A DNA stretch of 64,000 nucleotides, from the NCBI GenBank assembly GCA_016165875.1, contig JABBOT010000034.1, positions 2,912,799 to 2,976,798 on the forward strand. The letters are read 5' to 3'. The notes beneath the pieces are model-generated. The model was given only the letters and a program-made list of their open reading frames with translations, was not told where the DNA came from and ran no database searches. Shown here in pieces: positions 44,470 to 57,276 of this stretch. Both the position numbers and the translations under genes were made by a program. Each line of letters starts with the position of its first letter. The first letter of the stretch is position 1. This DNA is from Acanthopleura granulata (Eukaryota > Mollusca > Polyplacophora > Chitonida > Chitonidae).

Positions 44470-47400
44470 ACTGAGATAGAGAGAGAGAATCAACTAATAT
44501 TCACTTTGAGACAGCGTGTCTATATATCAATAATGGACAAGGTAATTAACAGAAAACATTCCGTCGCACAGAACGAAATACATATGTTATTTGAGGACAA
44601 GGCATTATGATTTCAGATCCTCTGAAGTAAACAAAATATATTAGCTCCTTGCAAATGGAGATAAGGTTATAATCAGAGGGGATAAGAGAGGCTATGGCGT
44701 TGTAGAGTTGTAAATAAAACCCAATTATAGCCTGTCTGACTCTTGTCACCTCTTATTCAACATGGACTAATGCAAGTCGAGAAAATTATACACTTTCTCT
44801 ACAGGTCCCGTTAGAAATCGCAGAGCCGGCACACAACAGAGCCTTAATCAGAAGAAAGCGCCGTCGAAACTATGGAATTCCAGAGCGGTAATAACAACAC
44901 AAATGCAAATAAACACACTGGTCTTTCAAACCAACTTCATCTTCTTCGTGGACACACGTAATACCAATTTGTCGTCAAAATTGCTAACATTTATATATTG
45001 GTAAGGCAAATCACAGAGCAGGCAACAAACCACAACAATATGACGGATAATTTTACGAATATAGACAACCAGTAATGTATCTTTAGATAGCTTTTATTGT
45101 TGTTTTTTGTTCCTGCCGCTGACAGAAAATCCACCAACAATATATTTTTGAACTTCCTTTTTTAGCTCGAGCACTTAGGTTATGTAATCTAATTATTTCC
45201 TGGGCAACAAACTAGACACAAATGTATTCTGTGTTATAAGGCCAGATTTCAGCGTACACATACACTCTAAACAGATTTCTTTCAACTCGACGTTTTACGA
45301 GCAAACACATAACTCATGTAAGACTCGTGTTAATTGAGCTGTTGTTCCCGCATTTTATATCAACGTAGTCCCAATACCCTCGATCATTCGTAACAGAGTG
45401 AAATATATTATAAGAGGAAAAAAGAGATGAAAGGGCTGATTTCTTGAAACTCTGAAAACGAAGATGAAATCGTGTACATCATATCAACCACTATATGTAT
45501 GATGACAACAGTTCCGGAAAGCAAGCTCCTAATTTCTGATCATTTTATTCTTCTCAAACATCACCTCTTTGTGTCGCACAAATACATTCATTCTCGCGTT
45601 ATTTCCCCGCCCTGTCGATATTAGGTGTGATGGATGTTGGGTAACTCTGCGAAAATGGCCCACATTACAGCAGAGGAAAGATATGACCATTGTTGACATA
45701 AGAAGTGTTACGAATAACAAATCTTTTGCCCCAATTGTCTTAGAAAGTTTTTATTTCACGATTTATAAACTACAGAAATCGAGAATTTCATGCACACAGG
45801 AAATCACTTACTATCGTTTGCTATATGAGTCCTTCATTTGAAAAATTAATCCGCTACAAATCAAATTTACCAGCAGCCACAATAGGAAAAAAAACATTTA
45901 AATTATCCCGTTTCTGTTTCTTGTCCGCTGCGAACGAACGCGATAAGTTCTACAAACATTCTGATGACATCAAATCGTACTAGTCTAGTCAATTACTGGT
46001 TTCTTGTCGAAGTCATAATTCTCATTTTATGCTATATTATTCACAAAAGTGGAAAATAATCCAGTTGTTTGATATTTCTCAAAGAATGCGGCGATGTAAA
46101 TGAAGGAAAGTAAAGGGCCTGTCATAAACGTTTCACGTATATTATCTCCCCATGGGATGTCTCGTTATTATTGATAAACTGTTTATGTACTTACACATGT
46201 TGAACATTAACAGTTGTGAGTCATTTCCTTAGAATATCCCATAGCTATATGAAAAAGATGTATCTATATTTACATCGCAACCAGTCTGAAGTTCGAACCC
46301 TGGTCCAGGCTTTTTTTGTCCTTTCTGATCATTTTAGATTTTCACTCGGCACAGAACGTTTTCCACTCACCTTCACCGAAGCATATAAATCCTCATTCTA
46401 CACGTCAAAGCTGATCGGGTTCAAATCGTTCACGCCAGGTAAGAAATTTGTTTGTCACATTCTCTCGGCACGTTTACCCTCGCTCAGTGCTATGTTCAAG
46501 TGTAGCTATTAGTCCAAAGCTTTCACTTCCGAGTAATTAGCTAAAAAAGAAAGCATGGCCTTAAGTGTGCATACAGTGAGTGTTGCTGAAGTCTATTACA
46601 CCATTCAAAAAAATACCTGCTCGAAGATGTAGAGTTAAATTGTTAATGTCAAGGGTGACTGCCAGGGTGATGCATTGATTTCACCGTGGCTTCGAGGATA
46701 CATAAGACAACGAGATCGCCTATGTGTTCCCGTTACCCTATGCTGACACATCTGTGACAATTTCAGCTTACATGTGCCTTCAAACATTGGCCACTATTAT
46801 GCTGTGTTTGGTAACCATTTTTGTGAGCTTTACCTTTGTTTTATTTATGGGCTCTTTGAAACCCCTAAATTTTAATATGTATGGGTTTGCTTTCATTACA
46901 AAACCATAAATTAATAAAGCAACTTATACCAGCGGGAAAAAAAACTAGGCTATATATTCATGGTTCATTTCTCTGAATAAACTCTTTTGTGAAGTGCTCA
47001 CTTGACCAACCAAATGTCAAATCGTGTGATTCAAGTAAAAACTGGAACACCATATGCAATGTCGATTCTCTGTTAAGATGATAAAGACAACTGGACATTA
47101 TCCGCATGTGGTGTCCGTTAATTGACTGTTGACTCAAAGATACAATGTCGCCGGTTTCTACTTTTCCAAATTGAACAAACCTACGGATTGTTGTGGATTT
47201 CCCCCGGGCTGTGTCGCAAAGATGGTATTAGTGAAGTATTCCCTAGTATGGCGTTAAACACCAATCAAATAAATAAATCAATTACCTTGAACAAATTAGG
47301 CTGAGAGCAAGTTATCAGCCATAAATTTCAGTAAAGTGTTTAATGGTCTCCGAACAAGTTTATATAAGATCACCGAGGTGTGTCGAATGCTTATTTTCAC

Positions 47401-47745
47401 TACACAGTCCCCGAGGACTGTGGAGGATACGTAATCACCAAATTTCCCGCACGTTAAAAGTAAGAATTGAACCAATTAACCTTGCACAATTAAACACATG
47501 GATGAATTTAATTACACAATGTACAACTTTCCGAGAAAGCATGTTGTATTGTTAGAAGATGCACTCGGTGCCTCACAGAGTACACCCAAACGACGCCCAC
47601 GTTCAAAACGTCTGGGAAGCTTGGCTTTTTCGAGCAAATATCACATCATTGTGCTTCAATCATTGTTATCACGGATGATTTCATGTATAATTCATTTATT
47701 TCATTGCTTAATTTTTTAACCGGCCGAAAACTAGCCTTTGATCCT
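44470..47745. repeat. Direct duplication E, copy 1
   Basis: Resembles 51000-54460 over about 3.3 kb in the same order: ggtaattaacagaaa/aattaatagaaa, aaacccaattat-gcctgtctg, cctcttattcaac, tataaatcctcattctac, tcaaagctgatc, and aaccttgcacaattaaacac. No open frame is conserved convincingly across the pair. Confidence 0.75.
47163..47283 (+). mobile_element. SINE fragment, V-SINE/RUDI-like
   Basis: ctacggattgttgtggattt, cccccgggctgtgtcg, tagtgaagtattccctagta, tggcgttaaacaccaatcaa and ataaataaatca. It is absent from the matching place in duplication E copy 2, so it was inserted after that duplication or lost there. Confidence 0.75.
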
Positions 47746-48233
47746 TGAGTTTCTAAACCGAAAGTACATTCCATGTTCTAGTACGACAAATAGTAATAAT
47801 ATAGAGAATAAAAGAACTACTGGAACGTCTTGTGACTCCATTTTTGAGTTGAATTAGTTCTATTGGAAAACTCCCTCCTTTTGCTTTGTTGGCCCAAATC
47901 TTTCTCTCAGTGTATTATAAGTTTAGTCAAAAGAATTACCTATCCTCAAGAGTCTCGGAGTTTACGAGGCCGTGGGTCTACGCCTTTCGGATTAGCATAA
48001 TCGACCCCTCTACAAAAGTTCCCGAAGATTTACGCCTTAAATTAATTTCATTTTCCAAAAGAATACTCCCCAAAAGTGTGAGATACGGATAAGACGAATT
48101 CGATTTTCACGCTTTTTCTGGGTTTTGAATCAAAAGTATCGAAGTTAAGATGGTCAATAACCTTAATTGGCTGTTCTGAATTTTTGGGTAAACTCATCTT
48201 CGATGAGGTTTCGTTGTAAACGATATCATGTTT

Positions 48234-48400
48234 TATTTATTATTTATTTATTTATTTCATTGGTGTTTTACGTCGTATTGAAGAATATTTCACTTGTGCG
48301 ACGGCAGCCAGCATTATGGTGGGAGGAAACCGGACAGAGCCCGAGGGAAACGCAAGACCATCTGCACGTTGCTGGCAGACCTTCCCACGTACGGCCATTA
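48234..48400 (-). mobile_element. SINE, V-SINE/RUDI-like, head-less
   Basis: Reverse: (ttta)n tail, ttcattggtgttttacgtcg, ttgaagaatatttcacttg, gcgacggcagccagcattat, ggtgggaggaaaccggacag, cacgttgctggcagaccttc and ccacgtacggcc. Confidence 0.9.
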
Positions 48401-48466
48401 ATCATGTCTTTGGGATGCTTTTGCCATTCATATCCGTCGGTTGGGTGTCAAATCTCGGTTTTTCGT

Positions 48467-48480
48467 GGGGGGGGGGGGGG
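48467..48480. repeat. G14 homopolymer
   Basis: Fourteen consecutive G on the + strand. The length is likely unreliable in sequencing. Confidence 0.95.
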
Positions 48481-49700
48481 TCGAGATGACAGACGTAGTA
48501 AAGTACAGCAGGACTCTTCCGGGACCGGCTTCGAATCGGGTCGATGATAATTTCTTACACTCCTTTGAACATACCATGCTTTCTGAACGCGTTTATAAAT
48601 GCGTTCCTAAAATGGGGTAAAAAACCTGCGTACTTTCGAAGTGATATGTATCACATTGATCAATCAGCTAGATACTATCTCACTTTTAGTCTGTTTATGT
48701 TCTTTGTTGGGAATTATATTTCAATGCGGAAAAACATCCGGAATTGTATTGAAATTAAAGTTGCCCTTTACTTGTTGGAATTTAATCCATTCCACAAGTG
48801 TTTTAAGATATCATTGGCAAAACTATATATATATGTGTACAGTAAAGCTGTTCTGTGATCAATACACAAAGCGCTAGCCTCGGGGAAAGCAAATATTTCA
48901 TGTCAACGCCACTGTAATTGTGTTTTAATGTGTTTCATTGGGGATGTTTCGGTTAACACTAAAAATATTTTCAGTTTTGTGTTTGGGCGTATGCAAGAGC
49001 CTCTGTGCCGAGCTGAAGAGGGGAGGCATAACACATATTCTTAGTTCCTGGTCTAATTAACACCTTTGTCAAGAACAATATAAATTAGGAATGAGCTCTT
49101 CAAGCCTTATCTGTGAGAATTTCCAGCGATCAGATAAGCATTCAATTTTGATGTGTTTGCTCAGTTGAAATCAAGTCAGCACTTCATTGGAAAAAAAGTC
49201 ATTCTAGGCCATTTCATCCGCAAGTGTGAAAACGCTACCTGCCTCTTATTTATGTCCCAGCTATTATTCTAAATCTCAATTTCACCTCTCACTTCTGGAA
49301 AACATTTCTTGTCTTGCTTCATCTCGATCGTAACAAAACGACTAGGTTTTTTTCAATGGCTGTATCTACTGTTAAACTGGATTCGAAGCTTCAAAGAAAT
49401 CGCACAGGAAATCAGCATAAAACCTTTTGTATTTCCGCCAAACGGTTTCTTTTGACCTCATCACACGGTGAACAGCGCAGGCAATTTGAAAACCTGGCTT
49501 CATCGTCCCAGGATTATTAGTGGAGATTAATAGTTTCCCATCACCGGAAGCGCTGGCAGAAGAGAAAGCGTGAGCGCGCTGAGTCATTTTCACCTCAGAA
49601 TTGTGCCGCCCCGATTCTGCCAATTGGACTCGTTTGACAGAACAAACGGATCAGTGTAAATTAGAACAGGAGTGCCGGAAGCAACGGTCGAGCCATTTAT

Positions 49701-50496
49701 TACAGCATACCAGAGGCTATAAAGGGAGATCACTCTTTAACAGACGGAGGAAATCAATACTGTTTGCAATGCAATACATGCTACAGCATAGAATAGTCTT
49801 CTCCAAATCGGAAATGAATCAAGATGAACGCGTGAATTCCTTACGCGTTCAGCTGAATGACAAGACCGCCCACTGAAAGCTGCAGTATTGAGGTTCACAC
49901 CGATCACATGCATAGATGAATCATTCTTGTGTAAATCAACTGAATTGCATCACTCCATTTTTCAGTTCGTTTGCTTGAATCTTTTCTTCTAGTCATCATT
50001 CAAATGACGCACACCGGTTCACGCGCCCCTCTCTATCTCGCCATCACAAAAACAACCAAAACTCTAACCCATAACTTTCTGGTGGTGACGTTAAGCACGC
50101 GTAAGGTGTGTCTCATGTGCCGTGAGAAATATGTTTTTATCCCAATCGCTCACACATTTAACAAAAGAAAAGCCATGGATCAAGTACGGTTTGCCCTGCA
50201 CTCTTGGGCATTAACACTGTGACATAATGAAGTTGCTACATGTACCAAAGGTGACAGTTTTTGAGGGAATTGAAGTGCGGTTGTATCGCAAACCGTAAAA
50301 CATACATCGGGTGTGAAGAGCTCTGTAGCTCATATGGCTCAGCCCCAAAAATGTTTCCTCCGGCGTCTAAAGATTGATTGTTGAAAGAAGATGAAAGATG
50401 CTTTAATGTTCCTTTGTTGTACTTCCGACTCATTAGAAGTGGATAGTTACTGAGTATTAGAAATAAACGATTCCTTATCATATTGCATTCGGTTCG
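49701..50496. other. Unassigned region
   Basis: I see no supported gene or named repeat here. Confidence 0.3.
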
Positions 50497-50752
50497 GTTA
50501 GCGTCCTCAGCACAGCGTAATGAACCAGAAGCCTCCCTCCAATGCGGTCGCTGTGAGTTCAAATCCAGCTCATGCTGGTTTCCTCTCCGGATGAACGTCA
50601 GAAGGTCTGCTAGCAACCTGCGGTTGGTTGTGGGTTTCCCGCTGGCTCTGCCCGATTTCCTCCCACCATACTGGCCGCTTAATTTACTGGTCGTAAAAGT
50701 GAAATATTCTTGAGTACGGCGAAAAACACCAATCAAATAAATAAATAAATAA
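50497..50752 (+). mobile_element. Near full-length SINE, V-SINE/RUDI-like
   Basis: tRNA head: ggttagcgtcctcagcacag, cgtaatgaaccagaagcctc and tgcggtcgctgtgagttcaa (box B). Body: tcatgctggtttcctctcc, agaaggtctgctagcaacct and ggtttcccgctggctctgcc. The 3' block is aagtgaaatattcttgagta, cggcgaaaaacaccaatcaa and an (aaat)n tail. A second aaat-type run follows at about 50771-50795. Confidence 0.9.
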
Positions 50753-50999
50753 CGAGTGAGAAAGTGAGTATCAAATAAATAAATAAAATAAATATTACAT
50801 TCTGACTGTGAAGTGTCAAAGTTTACCAGATGTCCTATTTAAACGCCATGCTGAGCATACGCAGCAAATATTAAACTTCAGTCAATGATGGTTGTACTAT
50901 CACCGCGCCAATCCGTTCACTCGTTATGTTGCACATCAAGGTTAACCATACCAATCATTGAAAGCACACAAAATCTCCCACATTGACCGACTACACTGA

Positions 51000-53900
51000 G
51001 AGAAAATCAGCGAGTCTTTATTGTGAGTCCGTGTGTGTATAACTTAATAATAGAAAAGATAATTAATAGAAAGCATTCCTTGGAATTTGAGGCAATGCGC
51101 GAGGCTATGGCAGCGTGAAATGTATATAAAACCCAATTATGGCCTGTCTGGCTCTTGTCACCTCTTATTCAACACGGACTAATTCCAGTCGGGAGAATGA
51201 TACACTATCTCCGCCAATCCCATTAGAAACCCGAGAGCCAGCACACAATAATCATTGAAAAGCGCCCACGAGACAAATAAACAAATTGGCCTTTCACGCC
51301 AACTTCATTTTTTGGGTGCACACACGTAATTCCAACTTCTCGCCCAAAATGTTTGTATCAATATTTTGGTAACGTCTATTTATTACAGAGCAGCAGTTAA
51401 AAAATGAAAACATGACAGATAATTTCACGGAAATGGAGTACTAGTGACGAATATTCAGCTCGTTTTCTTTTCTGTACGTACTACTTCAGGAAAATCAATC
51501 GGGAAAATACTCTTTATGATCACGAACCGATTACGTGGGACATATATTCTATAGCCTAGGTTATTTGTTGACTTTTGGTCAGTTTTATACTTTCTGAGTT
51601 AAAAATTAATTTTAAACTGCTGTAAGCTAATCCGATGCTCCCATATTATATATCGCCATGCAAAGAAGAACTTCGTATGATGTACGATAGCAGAATAAAG
51701 CACAGAAGAAGAAAAAAAACACGGAAATGGCGGCTCTTATGACGCTGCAAAGGTGAGGATAAAATCGTCTATATAATGTGACCACTATACTCATTACTCT
51801 CCCTAAAATCCACTGGAAAGGAAATGGCTTATTTACTGATTCATGCAAAATACACAGTTGTAAACACATTCAAGTTAGTAGTTTCCTTCGAGCATTCTAA
51901 GGTTTTCTCCACCCATAAAACCTGCTCCACACTGACAGAAGACACCGTCTTCCTGTGCAGGCCAATTACACGGGGGATGCCGATTGCTTAAAGTCACCGA
52001 CACCTCACCAGCAGCGACAGCGCGGCAATCCCAAGGTCTGGTTGGAATGAGCTTGTCGTGTGTCTGAAAAGCGACAGAAATGCAAGCGCCTTAACAACTG
52101 CAGAGCGAAACATCTGCTTTGTTTCGATGTCAGTCGGGCACGATGATCTAGAAATCCGCCTCAAAACTAAACGTTTATTCCTTGGTCTTCTTGCTCTCTC
52201 CTCATATCCCTTCTTATTTCGAAGAAATGCACTCGACCTCGGGTAATTTCCCGCCCTCCCGTTGTCAGCTGTGATGGATTATGGGTAATTAGAGGAAAAT
52301 GGATGACATTACACCAGAGGAAAAAAATTAACAAGGACTAAAATAAGAAGTGTTCCGAATGATATAAGGAATACAAGATCGCCTGATATTGCCTGGATTG
52401 TCTGGTAGAGTAAAGTGAAAGTCAACATGACTAAGTGTTTTTGCACCGGTTGAACGACGTTTATGTCAAAATTTATACGCTAGAAGAAATCGAGAGTTTC
52501 ACGCATGTCGGTGATCACCATTCTGTTGCTGATCCGCTACAGATCAAATTTACACACAGCCACATTGGTGATCAAAATAAATAAAAAAGCAAAACCGTTT
52601 TAATATAAATTGACCCATTTCTGTGTAATGTCCGGTGTTCAAACATTCTGATGAAAACATCACATCCTGACAGTCTAGTCAATTACCATTTTATTGCCAA
52701 AATCATAAGTCTCACTTCATGCTCTACCATTCAGTAAAATAGAGAATATTAAAGATGTTGATATTTCTCAAAAACTTACGACAGTGTAAATGTGAAGGAA
52801 GAAGGAATATTGTTAGACTGTTTATGTATATTATCGCCTTCATAAGATGTCTCACTATTTTTGATAACCTTTTTATGTAACTACGTATTTTAACATTAAT
52901 AACCATTAATAATTCCATATCTTTAGTCACATGGTATATCTGTATCGTATATCACAGCCAGTTCGAGGTTAGAATCAAAGTCATGGCTATTTTTGTTCTT
53001 CCTGACCTTTCCACACTTGCGCTTGGCACAGAAAGTGTTCCGTGCACCTCCAATGAAGTATATAAATCCTCATTCTACATGTCAAAGCTGATCAGGATCA
53101 AATCGTTCACGTCAGATAAGAAATTTGTGGGTGATATTCTTTGGTCACGTGTAGTCTCTGCTCTGTTCAAGTATAGCTATCAGTCCAAGACCTCCACCTC
53201 AAAATAATTAGCTAAAAAGAAAGCAAGGTCTTTGGCGTGAATAGAATGAGTTTTGCTTAAATCTGTCACACTGTAAAAGAAAACCTGTGTGAAGAGGTAG
53301 GATAATGCTGTTAACGTCAAGGGTGTACCTCTGGATGCCAGGGCCATTGATTTTACATTGGTGTAGAGGAAACATAGGCGATTGAGGTCGTCTGTGTGCC
53401 CTTTACACTATGTAGACACATCTGTGATATTTCAGCCCAGCTTTGGGTCAAATGCCTCAATAAGCTAGGCTTATGCTATTTATAGTAATCATCTTTTATT
53501 TATCTGTTCATTTGATTTGGGTTTTACACCGTACTCAAGAATATTTCATTTACAAGTATACAGGACGACGGCCAGCGACCATCCGCCCTTTTGCTGACAG
53601 ACCTTCCCTCATACAACTGGAGAGGAACCCATCGTGAACTCACAGCGACCACACCAGTGAGAGGAGGCTGTGAATAAACGTGAATAAGTATGGATTTGTT
53701 TTTATTGCATGGCGATAGATCCGTAAAGGAACTTGTTTGATCGAAACAACACTATTCTGAAAGGAAAATACTGAGCGTCCAATTCATTGGACAACCCTCA
53801 CTTGACTAATCATCTGCAGTATAGAGTGATTAAAATGTCAGCTCATCCAGCATATCATGGGAGGGCTCGACGTGCTTCCTATAATATGGGAAAATTCTAT

Positions 53901-54460
53901 GCCTATATGAAATGTCGACTCTATTTTCGCTTGAACACTATTTGCATTTCAGTTAGCTGGCTATGGCTTTAACAAATACAAGTAAACCAAATTACAGACA
54001 GGTGATTAATCAATAAATTGCCTATTAGTCCTCATTGTCCTCCAAAGATGTTTATAAAAGGTCACCCAAACGGCCCTCTGTGGTGTCCTCCAGAAAAGTG
54101 CAGCCTAGGTACTCCCGAAATCTGCCTGCGCGTTAAAAGTAGGAATTGAACCAATGAACCTTGCACAATTAAACACATGGTATAATTTCATTGTCTAAAG
54201 TAACTTTTCGAGCCGGCAGAATGTATGTCGGTATGAACGCACATTGTTCCTTTATAGTATGAAACCAGAAGGCGATCACGGTTTAAGTCTGCTGGTATGC
54301 TTTCATTTTTTTTTTTTTGTTTTTTTTTTGTTTTTGGTTTCAATTATCACTTCTCTTTGCTTACATTCATTGTTTACCACTGACAAGGGTAACATTTACA
54401 TGCACAGTTCATTTATTTCATTGGTTCACATTTTGGCCGGCCCAAAACACGTCCTTGGTG
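51000..54460. repeat. Direct duplication E, copy 2
   Basis: Counterpart of 44470-47745 (see there). It includes a SINE at 53499-53672 not seen in copy 1 and a T-rich run with G interruptions at about 54306-54335. Confidence 0.75.
53499..53672 (-). mobile_element. SINE, V-SINE/RUDI-like, with part of the head, internally deleted
   Basis: Reverse: catttgatttgggttttaca, ccgtactcaagaatatttca, gacgacggccag, then a deletion of the G/C-rich centre, gaccatccgcccttttgctg, acagaccttccctcatacaa and gtgaactcacagcgaccaca (part of the tRNA head) ending gtgagagg. Confidence 0.8.
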
Positions 54461-55044
54461 TATAGGCTAACTGGTGGTTTGAGTTATTTGTCGTTTTAGA
54501 GATCTTATCACGCTGTTATTGACCCAGAGCGCTTATTTTGGTTGACGGTTGGTGTACGAATGTCGGTTTCGACACCTAGGTCCACCGTGGTGACAGGCAG
54601 TTAATGTTTAATTTCCGGGACGTGTTTACATTAATTTATCACCAGTCGGCTTTATTTTGATAATCTCATCTTTCTTGAGTCGCGATGCTGAGGAGGGATG
54701 GCTGGAATGCCGCCAGTGACGGGAAACAAAAAATTAAGTATGAATGGCCTAAGGGGTCCCCAATCAAGGTGTTCAACATTGACAGCATATCGAGGGACAA
54801 TGTTTTCTGGCAGGACTTTGGCCTAAGTAGGCCTAGTCAGAATGAAATAGGAGTAAAATGTGACGCGATCTCCTACTTTTCCAGAGAATGGGCTCTCTTA
54901 ATTTGCCATAGTAAGAGAAGCCACCAAGTACATCAACATATATGGCTTTGGCTGAATTTATTTTCGTAATAAAATACAAATGTAACAAAAAAAAATACGA
55001 AGGGTACCAGTTCCGTGCGAAAGTTCACTATAAGCCAAATGGGA
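54461..55044 (+). other. Open stretch of uncertain status
   Basis: An open run of 94 codons starts at ATG 54685 (MLRRDGWNAASDGKQ; later VFNIDSISRDNVFWQDFG) and ends at 54969. The first 45 residues look protein-like, the rest less so. No family recognised and no splice partner found. Confidence 0.2.
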
Positions 55045-56112
55045 ATTGAAACCGTCTCGCGAAATTAACGCTGCTTGGGCGAGACATGGGTGGATACTCT
55101 CGCAAAAGGAACGCAAAATAACGCTAAAAGACGTGATTTCCGGTGGTCGCTACAGAATACACATCTGATAGACAATCCCACGACCCTTTTTCAGTCAATT
55201 TTTCTTCGTTATTTTTCTGAACATTGCTAACACAAAACATAGGTGATTAGAGTTTTCACCATAGGGTGAGAGCGATTGCCCTTTGGTCTTAAAGTACAAG
55301 ACAGCTCATGACTGAGGCACTCTTCATTACAAGTATTACAAAATTCTCACCTGATTGCAAAAACCTGCTTGAATTTGTATGAATTCGCTGCTGAATTATC
55401 TTTGTCTCAAGTGCAAGGTACTTGCTGCCGACTGGGGATCTGCGGGCGCCCATGCTTTTAAGCTGATGAGAGACTGGCCAATCAGAGAGTTAGGAGATAT
55501 CAGCTGTTTATAAACTGTTATGTAAATGCTCAGGGTTGACTGTGAATGCAGCGCGTAATAATATAGGGACAGGACACTGTTTGAGTGTTATATATGTCAA
55601 TTATAACAAATACATGCGTGAACAATACTGCAAAGTATTTCCAGACCATTGTGTTGTGGTGAGAGTAAGTTTCTGGATCATTTCATGTTATAAATTTACA
55701 TACCATACTTAAGTTTCAACCATAACCCTAGCAGCTTACTACAGTCTCACGGGACAGGAGTGTTCCGTACTTGGAACAATTACGTCACAGAACAGGTATA
55801 ATAGATGTGTTTCATGTTAGTCGAGGGAGCATGGTCAAATGTCATTTTCCACTGTCATAGTAGCTGTTTGGATTGAAATAAACATAATATTGTTCAACCT
55901 TTTTGGCAAACTTAACTTTGAACATGCGCTGTCTTCCACTTTAAGTTAAACCAAAATGCCCTGCATTGGATTGTTGCCGTCGACCCTAACAACATTCTAA
56001 TGTATAGCAACTACCGAAAATCACGTCTTTTAGCGTTATTTTGCAATAGTTTGCGAGAGCACCTACCCATGCCTCACCAAAACAGGGTAAATCTCCAGAG
56101 ACGGCTCCAACG
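55045..56112. mobile_element. Inverted-repeat element of ~1.07 kb
   Basis: Arms of about 110 bases. Left: accgtctcgcgaaatta, ggcgagacatgggt, ctctcgcaaaa, gcaaaataacgctaaaagac, gtgatttccgg. Right, in mirror order: gaaaatcacgtcttttagcg, ttattttgcaa, tttgcgagag, acccatgcctcacc, gagacggc. No transposase is seen inside. It is probably a non-autonomous DNA element; no clear target-site duplication was found. Confidence 0.7.
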
Positions 56113-57199
56113 ACGATTCGGATTATAATAAGGGGAGTAACTCTGAACGACATTTACAGAAACTTCATCAATAAAAGAGCAGACAAGCGTGTTGTCTGTC
56201 CTCTACGAATCACACAGATATCGGGTAGATTTTGTAGCACTATTTATCCACGTTATATGACTCCTATATTGTACCTGCCGAACTGAAAATCACGTTAGAC
56301 ACGCAAGCAAAAATGAGAATATAACAGAAAAAATGTACAAAAGTTACATGAAATGTAAGGAAATAAATCATAGAGCTGTACTGACAAATGTACAGCTTAC
56401 GCCTCTGTAACATGCCGTAAGACATATAAAGACTGATTATTAAAAGAACAATAAAACAAAAATAAAACAAAGCCAACTGATGATAAATACATACAATTTA
56501 TATATCATATAATGGTCAAATATGGGCTTTCATTAAAACAACACATAAACTGCAATAAGCACTTGTCTTTCTTTCTTAAAAGGAAAACCTAAAAGTCTGT
56601 CCTACTAGAAGGATGGGACAGCCTATTCGATCAAATCCACTGTATTTACACAAATGTCTCAATAAACAACAGTTACATCAGGAGATAATACAGGTAAATT
56701 CTGTAATTACATGGAACACTTCAGTGAAACTTATAAAAACAAAATAACACCAGCAAAACAATGATATAATTTATCACATTAACAGCCATTGTTTTAAAGG
56801 TACAGGCCCAAACCTCAAACTCTGTCTTTACACGTACCTGTGTATCATAAAGCATACAACAAGAAAAGAAAAAAACACTAAAAAAAGCGCATATGAAAGG
56901 TCAACGAAAATTAACTCGAATGGGCAGTATCAAATTTGCATAATTAGTCAAGGAGCCAGTAATTCATAGACATTCTTACAATTTCAAAATGATTAAAAGG
57001 TATAGTTCTCACCTTAAGTGTTTCAAAATTACTGAAGAAATACATAAACATAATGTTAACATTTTAATCCGCCAACACAAATTAATAAGTATGTTGTGGG
57101 GGACTAAACAATTTGCTTCATTGCTGAATCAGCAGTTTCTATGTTATTTTTAAGTTGAAAAAAAGGTATAGAACAACCAGGTCAGAGATCAAAACGAGG
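56113..57199 (-). other. 3' flank (3' UTR candidate) of the LANCL gene
   Basis: AT-rich, no open frames of interest. On the minus strand an ATTAAA-type signal lies at 57063-57068, about 130 bases after the LANCL stop. No canonical AATAAA was noticed on that strand. Confidence 0.35.
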
Positions 57200-57276
57200 T
57201 CAGAGTTCAAATGTGGGGAACCTGGCCAGGTCTGGGTGTAACATGTCAGCCAGGAAGTAGATGGTGCCGGCAATTC
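57200..57276 (-). CDS. Last coding exon of a LanC-like protein gene (LANCL family)
   Basis: Read on the minus strand after a strong acceptor (tccctttttttctcag), the exon completes a split Gly codon (x|GA) and encodes IAGTIYFLADMLHPD, LARFPTFEL and TGA. Animal LANCL1/2 proteins end in a closely similar segment of the form G-x-AGT-IYFLADLL...A(R/K)FPAFEL, so the match is specific. LANCL proteins are cytosolic, zinc-binding, glutathione-binding relatives of bacterial lantibiotic cyclases; animal members act as glutathione transferases on dehydro-amino acids. The earlier exons, with the zinc ligands, are not visible anywhere from 57277 to 64000, so either the last intron exceeds 6.7 kb or this is a stranded exon. 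Whether it is LANCL1-, 2- or 3-like cannot be told. Confidence 0.75.

Larger units (their letters stand above)
48020..49700. repeat. Direct duplication C, copy 2
   Basis: Counterpart of 32790-34150, with its own SINE at 48234-48400. It lies between the two copies of duplication E. Confidence 0.75.

Noticed and set aside
46216..46512. Similar ORFs in both copies of duplication E (46216-46512 and 52983-53207)
   Set aside because: Substitutions fall at all codon positions and starts differ. The similarity is explained by the DNA duplication.
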